In this document: positions 1 to 8,489 of the stretch, one piece after another
Layout: every line of letters starts with the position of its first letter
Position numbering within the stretch: the first letter of the stretch is position 1
Assembly: GCA_029212885.1 (NCBI GenBank)
Contig: JARGPC010000008.1
Coordinates: forward strand, 56,332 to 120,331
DNA length: 64,000 nt
Source of the DNA: Coxiellaceae bacterium
GTDB lineage: Bacteria > Pseudomonadota > Gammaproteobacteria > Coxiellales > Coxiellaceae
Direction: 5' to 3'
Made by a program: the position numbers and the translations under genes
Notes under the pieces: model-generated
Database searches by the model: none
Told to the model about the DNA's origin: nothing
The model's input: the letters and a program-made list of their open reading frames with translations, nothing else

Positions 1-94
1 TTGTCATCCCGGACCTAAGCTTGTCATCCCGGACCTAAGCTTGTCATCCCGGACCTAAGCTTGTCATCCCGGACCCCGATCCGGGATCCAGTCC
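1..94. repeat. Tandem 20-bp repeats merging into a palindromic repeat element
   Basis: Three perfect 20-bp copies, each beginning TTGTCATCCCGGACC and ending TAAGC, fill 1-60. A fourth copy starts at 61 and changes after 15 bases into an element whose arms CCCGGA (68-73) and TCCGGG (80-85) can form a hairpin. About 32 identical bases of the last part recur at 28350-28382. The array begins at the window edge, so it may extend further upstream. It has no spacers of unique sequence and is not a CRISPR. Similar short palindromes are known as dispersed intergenic repeats in other bacteria, but I cannot name the family. Confidence 0.9.
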
Positions 95-132
95 AAAAGG
101 CGTAGCATGGTAAAACCGGCTACGCTTTTTTT
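95..132 (+). terminator. Rho-independent terminator of the upstream transcription unit
   Basis: The stem GCGTAGC (100-106) pairs with GCTACGC (119-125) around a 12-nt loop. A-rich sequence lies before the stem and a run of eight T follows at 126-132. It would end a plus-strand unit that begins before the window. In this neighbourhood that is commonly rpsB-tsf, but this cannot be seen here. Confidence 0.8.
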
Positions 133-318
133 ATATATGTAAAATATCAACTTTTTTCATACTATACGTATAGTCGACTAGTCATATTGTATAGATAAAC
201 CGTGCTGCATTGTGTGGTTTTAGCTGGGAGAGTACTGATACGCGGTGGAAACTTGCGAGATTGCCTGGTTAGCACAAGCCTCGCTTCGCAAAAAACCTCT
301 GTATATAACTGAGAATTC
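133..318. other. Gene-free region upstream of pyrH with two overlapping palindromes
   Basis: No supported gene is seen between the terminator and pyrH. Two short perfect palindromes overlap: ACTATACGTATAGT at 161-174 and TAGTCGACTA at 171-180. They could be a regulator site or chance in AT-rich DNA. The 66-residue reading frame crossing 245-445 lies mostly inside pyrH in another frame and is not a gene. Confidence 0.5.
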
Positions 319-327
319 TGCTAAAAT
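299..327 (+). promoter_or_regulatory. Candidate extended -10 promoter for pyrH-frr
   Basis: TGC followed by TAAAAT at 319-327 makes an extended -10 element about 30 bp before the pyrH start. The hexamer 17 bp upstream (CTGTAT, 299-304) is a poor -35, as is usual when an extended -10 is present. It lies after the terminator, so pyrH probably starts its own transcript. Confidence 0.4.
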
Positions 328-356
328 GGCGCGCAAAGAAGAACTCAGAGGTGAAT

Positions 357-1118
357 ATGACGACAGAAGCAAAGCCGATTTACAAGCGGGTTGTGTTAAA
401 AATGAGCGGCGAAGCTTTGAGCGGCGATGGCAATTATGCTATTGATATCAAGGTAGTAGAGCGTTTAGCTAATGAGGTCAAAGAGCTAATGCGCTTGGGC
501 ATGCAGGTGGCTGTCGTGATCGGTGGTGGTAACTTTTTCCGCGGTGCGGCTTTGTCCGATGCGGGAATCACACGGATGACCGGTGATCATATGGGCATGT
601 TGGCTACGTTGATGAACGCTTTGGCATTACGTGATGCGTTTGATTGTGCCGGTATGCAGGTGCGTGTGTTATCAGCTATTCCCATGAGCGGCATAGTTGA
701 TCACTTTAATCGTCGTAAAGCGATTCATCATTTAGATAGTGGCCGTGTGGTTATTTTTGCTGCAGGTACTGGTAATCCATTGGTAACTACTGATTCAGCA
801 GCCAGTTTGCGTGCAATCGAAATCAATGCCGATGTGGTATTAAAAGCGACCAATGTCGATGGTGTCTACGACAGTGATCCGCGCAAAAATCCTAAGGCTG
901 TTAAGTATCAACACTTGAGCTATCAAAAAGCATTAGAAAAAGAATTAGCCGTGATGGACTTGGCAGCGTTTTGCCAGTGCCGTGATCATGGCATGCCACT
1001 GCGTGTATTCAATATAGAGAAGCCACATGCCTTATTTGATGTGGTGACTGGTTATAGTGAAGGCACGGTGGTGGATAATAACCCAGACATCAAAGCGGTC
1101 GGAGGAGATCCAGCATGA
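357..1118 (+). CDS. pyrH: Uridylate kinase (UMP kinase)
   Basis: PyrH phosphorylates UMP to UDP with ATP in pyrimidine nucleotide synthesis, as a cytosolic hexamer of the amino-acid kinase family. The 253-residue protein begins [20 protein letters not shown], closely matching the family N-terminus, followed by the glycine-rich [11 protein letters not shown] and later [18 protein letters not shown] chose ATG 357 rather than the in-frame GTG at 351, because that GTG is part of the Shine-Dalgarno stretch AGAGGTG and the ATG start matches the family. The stop overlaps the frr start by 4 bp (ATGA), the usual coupled arrangement. Confidence 0.96.
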   Translation: MTTEAKPIYKRVVLKMSGEALSGDGNYAIDIKVVERLANEVKELMRLGMQVAVVIGGGNFFRGAALSDAGITRMTGDHMGMLATLMNALALRDAFDCAGMQVRVLSAIPMSGIVDHFNRRKAIHHLDSGRVVIFAAGTGNPLVTTDSAASLRAIEINADVVLKATNVDGVYDSDPRKNPKAVKYQHLSYQKALEKELAVMDLAAFCQCRDHGMPLRVFNIEKPHALFDVVTGYSEGTVVDNNPDIKAVGGDPA

Positions 1119-1672
1119 TAAATGAGATTATTGACGATGCTAGTCAGCGTATGCAAAAAAGCCTTGAGTCATTAAAAAGTGAATTTAGTAAAATCCGTAC
1201 AGGGCGTGCGCATCCAAGTATTTTAGAACATATTCGTGTGCCGTATTACGGCAATGATACGCCATTGAGCCAGGTGGCTAATATTGCGATTGAAAGTTCG
1301 CGTTGCTTAACGGTGACTGCATGGGAAAAAGATATGATTCCGGCGGTTGAGAAAGCGATTATGACATCTGATTTGGGTTTAAATCCAAATTCAGCCGGTG
1401 CGGTGATTCGCGTACCATTGCCCGCATTAACGGAAGAGCGCCGCCGAGAGTTGGCAAAGGTTGTGCATGGTGAAGCTGAGCGCGCAAGAGTCGCTGTGCG
1501 TAATATTCGTCGCGAAGCCAATAACGATTTTAAAGATTTGGTTAAAGCGAAAGAAATCAGTGAAGACGATGAGCGTCGCGCGCAAACTGATATTCAAAAA
1601 TTAACCGATAAATTTGTGGCAGAAATTGACTCAATGATGAGTCATAAAGAAAAAGATTTAATGGCTGTTTAG
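1115..1672 (+). CDS. frr: Ribosome recycling factor
   Basis: With EF-G, RRF splits post-termination ribosomes into subunits. At 185 residues it has the standard length. Conserved family segments are visible: the N-terminal helix with [14 protein letters not shown], the domain II segment [14 protein letters not shown], and the C-terminal helices with [20 protein letters not shown]-like spacing. GGAGGAG lies 8 bp before ATG 1115, and the start overlaps the pyrH stop. The pyrH-frr-uppS-cdsA order is conserved across proteobacteria. Confidence 0.97.
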   Translation: MINEIIDDASQRMQKSLESLKSEFSKIRTGRAHPSILEHIRVPYYGNDTPLSQVANIAIESSRCLTVTAWEKDMIPAVEKAIMTSDLGLNPNSAGAVIRVPLPALTEERRRELAKVVHGEAERARVAVRNIRREANNDFKDLVKAKEISEDDERRAQTDIQKLTDKFVAEIDSMMSHKEKDLMAV

Positions 1673-1691
1673 TCATGCAAAGGAGAGCTGA

Positions 1692-2435
1692 ATGCAGAGT
1701 GAAAACATTCCACGTCACGTAGCAATTATAATGGACGGCAATGGCCGTTGGGCGAAAAAACGCCGGCGCCCGCGTTTTATGGGGCATCGAGCTGGTGCCA
1801 AAGTTGCCAAGAAGATTATACGTGCCGTAGATGATTTAGGTTCAGAGGCGTTAACGCTTTTTGCCTTTAGCTCTGAAAATTGGCAACGACCACTCGAAGA
1901 AGTGAAATTCATTATGTCGTTGTTTATTGAGTCACTGAAGTCTAATATTCGTGAAATGCATGAAGAAGGTGTGCGTTTACGTGTGATTGGTGACTTGTCG
2001 CGCTTAGATCAACGTTTAAAGGATTTAATTGCGGAATCTGAACAGCTCACGGCTAACAATACCGGCTTGAAATTAAATGTAGCGATTAGTTACAGTGGGC
2101 AATGGGATATTGTCAATGCGGCGCAAAACGCTGCGCGTCAAGTGCAGGCTGGTGAAATAACCCCCGACCAAATTAATACAGAGAATTTTTCAGAGGGGTT
2201 ATGCTTGGCTGATTTGCCTGCACCAGATTTGTTGATTCGTACCGGCGGTGAAGTGCGTATCAGTAATTTCATGTTATGGCAATTTGCCTATAGCGAGTTG
2301 TATTTTACTGAGTCACTCTGGCCTGATTTTGATCTTAGTGAATTGCAGCAAGCCTATGAATATTTTAACTCACGAGAGCGCCGTTTTGGTAAAACCGGTG
2401 AACAAGTCAACCGATTGGAAACAGTGAATGCTTAA
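1692..2435 (+). CDS. uppS: Undecaprenyl diphosphate synthase (cis-prenyltransferase)
   Basis: The enzyme adds isopentenyl units to farnesyl diphosphate to make the C55 lipid carrier precursor for peptidoglycan and surface glycans. The 247-residue protein carries the catalytic IIMDGNGRWAKKR motif near residue 14 (catalytic Asp), the FAFSSENWQRP segment, and the C-terminal RTGGEVRISNFMLWQ motif whose Arg and Ser bind the diphosphate. AAAGGAGAG gives a clear ribosome site before ATG 1692. It overlaps cdsA by 8 bp. The dxr gene for isoprenoid supply, usually close by, is not in this cluster. Confidence 0.96.
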   Translation: MQSENIPRHVAIIMDGNGRWAKKRRRPRFMGHRAGAKVAKKIIRAVDDLGSEALTLFAFSSENWQRPLEEVKFIMSLFIESLKSNIREMHEEGVRLRVIGDLSRLDQRLKDLIAESEQLTANNTGLKLNVAISYSGQWDIVNAAQNAARQVQAGEITPDQINTENFSEGLCLADLPAPDLLIRTGGEVRISNFMLWQFAYSELYFTESLWPDFDLSELQQAYEYFNSRERRFGKTGEQVNRLETVNA

Positions 2436-3231
2436 ACAACGGATACTGACAGGGATAGTCTTACTGGCTTTATGTATTATTGTTCTGTTTTGGTTTAATT
2501 TAATTGAGTTTGCAGTTGCCATTGCATTAATGGCATTAGCCATGGCGTGGGAGTGGTCTGCATTAGCTGGGATTAAAGACACCTGGCAACGCTGTATGTA
2601 TTTACTGGCATGTTTAATGCTCATTGTCTTATTTGCGATTATTCCGTCTTTTATTGTGCTGGTTGCCAGTGTCGTGGTGTGGTGTATTTTGATATGGGTG
2701 GTGACACGTTATGGTCGTGGCAAGCAAACATTATTAATTGAAAACCCGATGTTTATCGCTTTGATTGGTTTATTGACCTTGCCGATGTTATGGGTAGCGA
2801 TGACTCGACTATTTGCTGTTGAAAATGGCCGACTGTGGTTGCTATACAGTTTGATTGTGGTGTGGGCTGTGGATATCGGTGGTTACTTTTGTGGTCGTCA
2901 ATGGGGTAAGCGCAAGTTATGTGAGTTGGTTAGCCCGAAGAAAACCTGGGAAGGTGTGATCGGCGGCATGGTATGTTTGTTACCGATTTCGATTTTGGCC
3001 GCGTGGGTGTTGAAGTTACCCTACCGCTACTGGGTGTGGTTAGTGATTGCCTCATTTGTTGCAGCGATATTTGCTGTATTTGGTGATTTATTTGAAAGCG
3101 TTTTAAAAAGACATGCGGGTGTAAAGGACAGCGGAAAGTTATTACCGGGGCATGGTGGTGTATTGGACAGAATGGATGGTGTAATAGCTGCATTGCCGGT
3201 GATGGCGGTAGCGTGCGTTTTACTAACGTAA
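2428..3231 (+). CDS. cdsA: Phosphatidate cytidylyltransferase (CDP-diglyceride synthase)
   Basis: CdsA makes CDP-diacylglycerol from phosphatidic acid and CTP at the inner membrane, the branch point to all phospholipids. The 267-residue protein has several hydrophobic helices and the family signature near the C-terminus: SPKKTWEGVIGG, then GDLFESVLKRHAGVKDSG and LLPGHGGVLDRMDG. Its start lies inside the end of uppS (8-bp overlap), so translation is probably coupled. Downstream, dxr and rseP are missing and bamA follows after 39 bp. Confidence 0.96.
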   Translation: MLKQRILTGIVLLALCIIVLFWFNLIEFAVAIALMALAMAWEWSALAGIKDTWQRCMYLLACLMLIVLFAIIPSFIVLVASVVVWCILIWVVTRYGRGKQTLLIENPMFIALIGLLTLPMLWVAMTRLFAVENGRLWLLYSLIVVWAVDIGGYFCGRQWGKRKLCELVSPKKTWEGVIGGMVCLLPISILAAWVLKLPYRYWVWLVIASFVAAIFAVFGDLFESVLKRHAGVKDSGKLLPGHGGVLDRMDGVIAALPVMAVACVLLT

Positions 3232-3270
3232 GGTAAGTGATGGTAGCTTTTTTACGCTAGATGCTAGATA

Positions 3271-5634
3271 ATGCGTCCAATCAAAATAATGGATAGATTT
3301 ATGAGATTTTTTCTACGTCTGCTTCGGTTAGTAAGCATTAGCACAATATTGTTATTTCCTTTGGTGTCCACGGCCGCAGTGGGTAGTGGTTCAGGGGTTG
3401 TTGTTAGGCATATCCGTATTATAGGTTTGTCGCGTATTACACAAGCGACAGCACATAACTATGTTCCATTAAAGGTTGGTCAGCATTTGACCAGCAAGAA
3501 GTCGATTGAAGTCATTCAAACGTTGTACCATACCGGTTTCTTTAGTGATGTGCGTGTTAATCGCCAAGGCAATACGGTGTTGATCTATGTGAAAGAGCGC
3601 CCAACGATTGGTGTGATTACTTTTTCAGGTAATAAATCGATTACTAATAAAATTTTATTAAAAGCATTAAAGTCTAGCGGTATTGATGAAGGTGAAGTGT
3701 ATCAGCCGGTTGATATTCACATGATTGTGACGGGCTTAAAGCAGCAATATGCGACCATGGGTTATCATGACGTGATTGTCGATGCAAAAGTAAAACAAGA
3801 GCCGCGTAATCGTGTGGCGATTGATATTCAAATTAATGAAGGTGGCATTGCTAAGGTTCGCGGTATAAAGATTATCGGTAACCATGTTTTTCGGGAGAGG
3901 ACTCTAGAAGGTCAAATGGCACTGACTACACCTGGTTTATTTACTTGGTATACTCATTCTGATCAATATAGTGAGATGAAGTTAAATAGAGACCTGAAAT
4001 CACTTACTGACTTTTATATGAACCGTGGTTATATTCGTTTTGCGATTTTATCGCACAGCGTTAAAATGTCTCCAGATAAAAAGTCGGTATATATAACGAT
4101 CAATATTGTTGAAGGGCACAAGTACACGATCAGTGGTTTTAAATTGGATAATAACTCCAAGGGTAATACTGCTAAAATTGAGAAGCTGATTACCTTAAAG
4201 AAAGGTCAAGTGTTTTCGCGCAAACGAGTGTTAGCGGTCAATGATAAAATATCTGAGTATTTTTCAGATAAAGGTTTTGCTTTTCCAGTTATACAGGCAA
4301 CACCGACAATCGATGATAATAACCATACGGTGTTTTTGACTTATAGCATTCATCCGGGTGGCAGAATTTATGTGCGCAGTATTGATTTTGCTGGTAACCA
4401 ACGCACTAAAGATAATGTGCTGCGTCGTGAAACTATCCAGTTGGAGGGCGCATTATATTCTTCGCATCGCGTGAAAGAATCTAAGCGACGCTTGTCTAAC
4501 TTGCCCTATTTGAAAGATATTAAAGCGACACCAGAACGTGTGCCTGGCAAGCCAGATTTAGTGGACTTGCATTATCATGTTACTGAGGTGAATGCTGGTA
4601 GAGCATCAATCATGGCGGGTTACTCTGACTCGGAAGGTTTCTTGTACGGTGCCAGTGTATCTGAACCCAACTTTATGGGCAGTGGTAAGTCAGTTGGTTT
4701 GAATTTGACGCGCAGTCAATATTCTAATAACTACAGTTTTAATTATTACAATCCGTTCTTTACGGTTAATAATGTTGGCTTTGGTTATAACTTGTATTAC
4801 ACCAAGCAAAAGCCAGGCGCTGATATTAATATCTCTTCCTATATTATGGATGGCTTTGGTGGGTCGTTTAACTTTGTTTTACCGATTTCTGAGTACATGT
4901 CGATGAACTTCGGTGCGGGTTATGACAATAACAGTATTCGCAGTGGTAGTGCGACAGCTGAAGAAATTGTCGACTTCCTCAATAAGTATGGTACGCACTT
5001 TAATCAGTTCACGGCATTAGCTGGTTGGTATTACAGTGATTACGATCGTGCGGTATTCCCAACGGAAGGTCTGGGTACACGTTTGCGTTTCGAGCTTGGT
5101 GTGCCGGTGGTGAACAACAGTTTGAAATATTTTAAAACGAATTACAAAGCCAGTTACTATAAGCCATTGAGTCAGAGCCATCAGTGGATATTCAATATTC
5201 ATACTGATATCGGCTATGGTAATGGTTATGGCAACGTTGACCAACTGCCTTTCTATAAGAACTTTTATGCTGGCGGTATCGATACTGTACCAGGTTTCTC
5301 AGCTAATACTTTGGGTCCAAAAGACCGTTTCAACAACGGCCTTGGTGGTAATTTAGAGCTGGTTGGTGGTGTTGACCTGATTTTTCCAAACCATATCAGC
5401 GATAAGTTACGAACTGCATTGACCTTCAGCGCTGGTAATATCTATAATAGTCGCGAAGCTATTCCAGAGTCTGCTAGCGCGTTTTCATCCGGGCCATTGC
5501 GATACTCAGCTGGTGTAGAAGTGTCTTGGTACTCGCCATTAGGGCCACTGAGATTTAGTTTAGCTAAGGTGCTGAACCAACGTGATGGTGATCAGATCAG
5601 TCTGTTCAACTTCTCGTTTGGCGCTAATATATAA
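3271..5634 (+). CDS. bamA: Outer membrane protein assembly factor BamA
   Basis: BamA is the Omp85 core of the BAM complex and inserts beta-barrel proteins into the outer membrane. The 787-residue protein has an N-terminal signal sequence ending near VSTAA, then five POTRA-type segments (beginning VVVRHIRIIGLSRI) over about residues 45-445, and a C-terminal 16-strand-type barrel ending FNFSFGANI. An odd point is that the loop-6 motif, normally VRGF, reads VPGF (codons near 5287). The start is uncertain: ATG 3271, 3289 and 3301 are in frame and none has a strong ribosome site. ATG 3301 gives the most compact signal peptide. It is followed by skp as usual. Confidence 0.95.
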   Translation: MRPIKIMDRFMRFFLRLLRLVSISTILLFPLVSTAAVGSGSGVVVRHIRIIGLSRITQATAHNYVPLKVGQHLTSKKSIEVIQTLYHTGFFSDVRVNRQGNTVLIYVKERPTIGVITFSGNKSITNKILLKALKSSGIDEGEVYQPVDIHMIVTGLKQQYATMGYHDVIVDAKVKQEPRNRVAIDIQINEGGIAKVRGIKIIGNHVFRERTLEGQMALTTPGLFTWYTHSDQYSEMKLNRDLKSLTDFYMNRGYIRFAILSHSVKMSPDKKSVYITINIVEGHKYTISGFKLDNNSKGNTAKIEKLITLKKGQVFSRKRVLAVNDKISEYFSDKGFAFPVIQATPTIDDNNHTVFLTYSIHPGGRIYVRSIDFAGNQRTKDNVLRRETIQLEGALYSSHRVKESKRRLSNLPYLKDIKATPERVPGKPDLVDLHYHVTEVNAGRASIMAGYSDSEGFLYGASVSEPNFMGSGKSVGLNLTRSQYSNNYSFNYYNPFFTVNNVGFGYNLYYTKQKPGADINISSYIMDGFGGSFNFVLPISEYMSMNFGAGYDNNSIRSGSATAEEIVDFLNKYGTHFNQFTALAGWYYSDYDRAVFPTEGLGTRLRFELGVPVVNNSLKYFKTNYKASYYKPLSQSHQWIFNIHTDIGYGNGYGNVDQLPFYKNFYAGGIDTVPGFSANTLGPKDRFNNGLGGNLELVGGVDLIFPNHISDKLRTALTFSAGNIYNSREAIPESASAFSSGPLRYSAGVEVSWYSPLGPLRFSLAKVLNQRDGDQISLFNFSFGANI

Positions 5635-5651
5635 ATTTACAGGAGAAATAC

Positions 5652-6146
5652 ATGAAACGTTTGATAACCACAGTATGTGCTGCTGCTATTGCTGTTTGTT
5701 CAGCCAGTGCATTCGCCATGAAAATTGGTGTGGTAGACATGGAAAAAGTTTTCAAAAGCTCACCGCAAGTGCAGCAAATCAACGCTGGATTGCGTAAAAA
5801 GTTTGCATCTCAACGTAATGATATCGTTACTAAAGGCAAGCAATTGCAATCAGATATGAAGAACTTTAATAAGAACAAATCTGTAATGAATAAAAAGAAA
5901 GCTAAACTATTGGCTGCGAAAATTGCTAAAGAAGAAAGCAGTTTACGTATGGCACAAGCTGCTTTCCAAAAGAACTTATTTCAAGCGCAAAACAGTGCTA
6001 TGAGTGGCTTTATGAAGAAAGTAGATGCTTCTGTTTCAAAAGTTGCATCAAAGCAAAACATGGATATTGTTATGCCTAAAAATGCTGTAATTTATTCAAA
6101 GCACGACATGAATATCACTGGCGCAGTGATGAGTGACTTAAAATAA
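5652..6146 (+). CDS. skp: Periplasmic chaperone Skp/OmpH
   Basis: Skp holds unfolded outer-membrane proteins in the periplasm before delivery to BAM. The 164-residue protein has a signal peptide cleaved after SASAFA, then the typical MKIGVVDMEKVFKSSPQVQ start and a long lysine- and glutamine-rich helical arm (about residues 45-120), the tentacle region of the trimer. AGGAG precedes ATG 5652. Its place between bamA and lpxD is the conserved one. Confidence 0.93.
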   Translation: MKRLITTVCAAAIAVCSASAFAMKIGVVDMEKVFKSSPQVQQINAGLRKKFASQRNDIVTKGKQLQSDMKNFNKNKSVMNKKKAKLLAAKIAKEESSLRMAQAAFQKNLFQAQNSAMSGFMKKVDASVSKVASKQNMDIVMPKNAVIYSKHDMNITGAVMSDLK

Positions 6147-6157
6147 TTTGGCTATTT

Positions 6158-6186
6158 AGTGAGCGGTGTTATGTGCACCGCTCACT
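6158..6186 (+). promoter_or_regulatory. Strong hairpin between skp and lpxD
   Basis: AGTGAGCGGTG and CACCGCTCACT form an 11-bp perfect stem with a 7-nt loop, only 11 bp before lpxD. The following bases are GAGATAATTTT, with only a short T run. It may be a weak terminator, an attenuator or an mRNA stabiliser between the chaperone part and the lipid A part of the operon. Confidence 0.6.
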
Positions 6187-6197
6187 GAGATAATTTT

Positions 6198-7226
6198 ATG
6201 GCAAATGATACTTTTCTGTTAAAAGATATTGCCGAACAACTAGATCTTACATTGGTTGGTGATGGTGAGTGCGTGATCCACGCTGTGGCGCCATTGCATA
6301 CTGCCGATCAAGGTGACATTAGCTTTCTTGCTGATGCTAAATACCGTAATCAACTTAAATCGACAAACGCATCTGCGGTTTTGCTGTCTGAAAAAGATGC
6401 AGACCAATGCCCGACTAATGTGTTGGTGGCAAAGCAGCCCAGTGTGTCGATGGTGGCGTTGTTGCATCTATTGTATCCAACCACTAAAGCTCCAGCCGGA
6501 ATTCATCCTTCCGCTGTTGTTTCTGAACAGGCAATCGTTGATGAGTCAGCAACAATCGCTGCGCAAGTGGTAGTTGAGGCAGGGGCGGTGATTGCTGCTC
6601 ATGCTGTGATTGGCGCAGGGTGTTGTATTGGCGAAGGTGTTCGTATTGGAGCGCATACGCAGTTATATCCCAACGTAACAGTGCTGGCGCAGGCACAAAT
6701 CGGTAAGCATGTTATTGTGCATCCCGGGGTGGTGATTGGTTCAGATGGTTTTGGTAATGCGATGGATGCTAATCATCAATGGATAAAAGTACCGCAATTA
6801 GGCTCGGTGATGATAGGTGACGATGTGGAGATTGGTGCGAATACAACGATTGATCGTGGCGCATTGGGAGATACCATTATTGCTGATGGTGTTCGGCTCG
6901 ATAACCAGATTCAAGTGGCGCACAATGTGCATATTGGTGAGCATACGGCGATAGCGGGTTGTGTTGGTATTGCTGGAAGCACGACTATAGGTAAGCATTG
7001 CATGGTGGGCGGCGGTACATGTATTGGTGGCCATTTAACTATTCCTGATGGCACAATGTTTTCGGGTATGAGTATGGTGACGAAGTCTGTCGATGAGCCA
7101 GGAATATATTCATCCGGTACTAGCTTAATGACAAATAAAATGTGGCGTAAAAGCGTTGCGCGCTTTAAACAATTAGACAGTATAGTGAAACGATTAACAC
7201 GATTAGAGAGGCTGAGTAATGACTGA
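6198..7226 (+). CDS. lpxD: UDP-3-O-acylglucosamine N-acyltransferase
   Basis: LpxD transfers the second hydroxyacyl chain to UDP-3-O-acyl-GlcN in lipid A synthesis, in the cytosol with acyl-ACP. The 342-residue protein has the N-terminal uridine-binding domain (ISFLADAKYRNQL) followed by a left-handed beta helix of hexapeptide repeats (about residues 100-300), with HPGVVIGSDGFG and the catalytic-region His in IQVAHNVHIG. The C-terminal helix ends KRLTRLERLSND. It overlaps fabZ by 8 bp. Confidence 0.95.
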   Translation: MANDTFLLKDIAEQLDLTLVGDGECVIHAVAPLHTADQGDISFLADAKYRNQLKSTNASAVLLSEKDADQCPTNVLVAKQPSVSMVALLHLLYPTTKAPAGIHPSAVVSEQAIVDESATIAAQVVVEAGAVIAAHAVIGAGCCIGEGVRIGAHTQLYPNVTVLAQAQIGKHVIVHPGVVIGSDGFGNAMDANHQWIKVPQLGSVMIGDDVEIGANTTIDRGALGDTIIADGVRLDNQIQVAHNVHIGEHTAIAGCVGIAGSTTIGKHCMVGGGTCIGGHLTIPDGTMFSGMSMVTKSVDEPGIYSSGTSLMTNKMWRKSVARFKQLDSIVKRLTRLERLSND

Positions 7227-7662
7227 TATGCATACCGAGGAAATTTTAGCGCATTTGCCGCACCGTTATCCATTTTTATTGGTGGACCGTGTGACGTCAT
7301 TGGTTGATAACGAGAGCATTCAAGGCTATAAAAATGTATCGTTTAATGAGCCATATTTTGTTGGTCATTTCCCGGTTAAACCGGTAATGCCCGGTGTATT
7401 GATGATAGAGGCGATGGCACAGCTGTCGGGCATTTTGATATTGCATAGTCAAGGCGTGAAACCTTCAAAAGAGAATTTACATTATTTAGCTGGTGTAGAT
7501 AACACACGATTTAAACGCGTTGTAGAGCCGGGTGATCAATTGATGATGGAAATTAAAGTCATTAAGGCGCGTAAATTATTATGGAAGTTCAGTGGTGAGG
7601 CTACCGTGAATGGAGAATTGGCCTGCAGTACTGAGTTTATGTGTGTGAAGGGAGCCTCATAA
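7219..7662 (+). CDS. fabZ: 3-hydroxyacyl-ACP dehydratase FabZ
   Basis: FabZ dehydrates beta-hydroxyacyl-ACP in fatty acid elongation and competes with LpxA/LpxD for hydroxyacyl-ACP. The 147-residue hot-dog-fold protein has HRYPFLLVDRV near the N-terminus, the catalytic His in VGHFPVKPVMPGVLMIEAMA and the Glu on the following helix. Start and stop overlap lpxD (8 bp) and lpxA (TAATG), pointing to one coupled operon. Confidence 0.96.
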   Translation: MTDMHTEEILAHLPHRYPFLLVDRVTSLVDNESIQGYKNVSFNEPYFVGHFPVKPVMPGVLMIEAMAQLSGILILHSQGVKPSKENLHYLAGVDNTRFKRVVEPGDQLMMEIKVIKARKLLWKFSGEATVNGELACSTEFMCVKGAS

Positions 7663-8438
7663 TGATCCACCCCACAGCGATTATCGATCCAAGTGCAAAG
7701 ATTGCAGATGATGTGACGATTGGTCCTTACTCTATTATCGAAGCTAATGTATCGATTGATGAGGGAACTTGGGTTGGTCCGCATGTAGTGATTAAAGGTG
7801 AGACGGCGATAGGTAAACAGAATAAAATTTATCAATATGCTTCGTTGGGAGAAGACCCTCAAGACATAGATTATAACGGTGAGCAAACACGTTTAGAAAT
7901 TGGTGACAATAATATTATTCGAGAATTCAGTACGATTAACCGTGGCTCATCGGGTGGTGATGGTGTAACTCGATTGGGTAATAATAATTTCATTATGAAT
8001 TATGCGCATATCGCACATGATTGCCAGGTAGGCAATCATACGGTATTTGCTAATAATGCAGGTATTGCTGGGCATGTCACTGTTGAAGATTTTGTTATAT
8101 TAGGTGCCTTTTCCGGTGTGCATCAGTTCTGTCGGATTGGTGCTTATAGTTTTCTGGGGCGAGCGACCAAAATTGTTAAAGATATTCCGCCGTATATGAT
8201 GGTGGCAGGGAATCCTGGTGTGCCTAGTAGTTTAAACTTGGTGGGTTTGAAGCGTCATGGTTTTGATAAGGATACGTTGCGTCAGTTGCGTGAAGCTTAT
8301 AAAGTACTGTATAGGCGTGGTTTGACGCTATCTGATGCGCAGCAACAATTAAAGCAAATGTCTGTTGATTGCCCGGAGCTTGAGTTGTTGGTTGCTGCTA
8401 TTGATCAATCTAATCGAGGGATTGCACGTTACGTTTAA
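7662..8438 (+). CDS. lpxA: UDP-N-acetylglucosamine O-acyltransferase
   Basis: LpxA performs the first step of lipid A synthesis, 3-O-acylation of UDP-GlcNAc (or of its 3-amino analogue). I chose ATG 7662, which overlaps the fabZ stop and has GGGAGCC before it; it gives 258 residues starting MIHPTAIIDPSAKI. The hexapeptide beta helix covers about residues 1-185. The catalytic base equivalent is His119 in NYAHIAHD, and HQFCRIG and PPYMMVAGNP are conserved. The residue aligned by eye with the E. coli chain-length ruler Gly173 is Arg167 (in FLGRATK), which suggests a shorter acyl pocket. In many genomes lpxB follows directly; here about 10.8 kb of accessory DNA follows. Confidence 0.96.
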   Translation: MIHPTAIIDPSAKIADDVTIGPYSIIEANVSIDEGTWVGPHVVIKGETAIGKQNKIYQYASLGEDPQDIDYNGEQTRLEIGDNNIIREFSTINRGSSGGDGVTRLGNNNFIMNYAHIAHDCQVGNHTVFANNAGIAGHVTVEDFVILGAFSGVHQFCRIGAYSFLGRATKIVKDIPPYMMVAGNPGVPSSLNLVGLKRHGFDKDTLRQLREAYKVLYRRGLTLSDAQQQLKQMSVDCPELELLVAAIDQSNRGIARYV

Positions 8439-8453
8439 TGGAGGCAAAAAGTT

Positions 8454-8489
8454 ATGGATAACTGTTTAGATTTGAGCGTTTGCTCATGA
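8454..8489 (+). CDS. Possible 11-codon leader peptide coupled to the next gene
   Basis: A short frame encodes MDNCLDLSVCS. Its ATG has a good ribosome site (GGAGG at 8440-8444), while the downstream gene has no clear one. Its TGA overlaps the ATG of the next gene (ATGA at 8486-8489). This is the layout of translational coupling or of a leader peptide. It could also be a chance frame that only carries ribosomes to the next start. Confidence 0.4.
   Translation: MDNCLDLSVCS

Noticed and set aside
1-94. CRISPR-like array at the window start
   Set aside because: The 20-bp units are directly adjacent with no unique spacers, and no cas genes are near.
245-445. 66-residue frame upstream of pyrH
   Set aside because: Overlaps pyrH in another frame, contains the promoter and ribosome site and has no ribosome site of its own.
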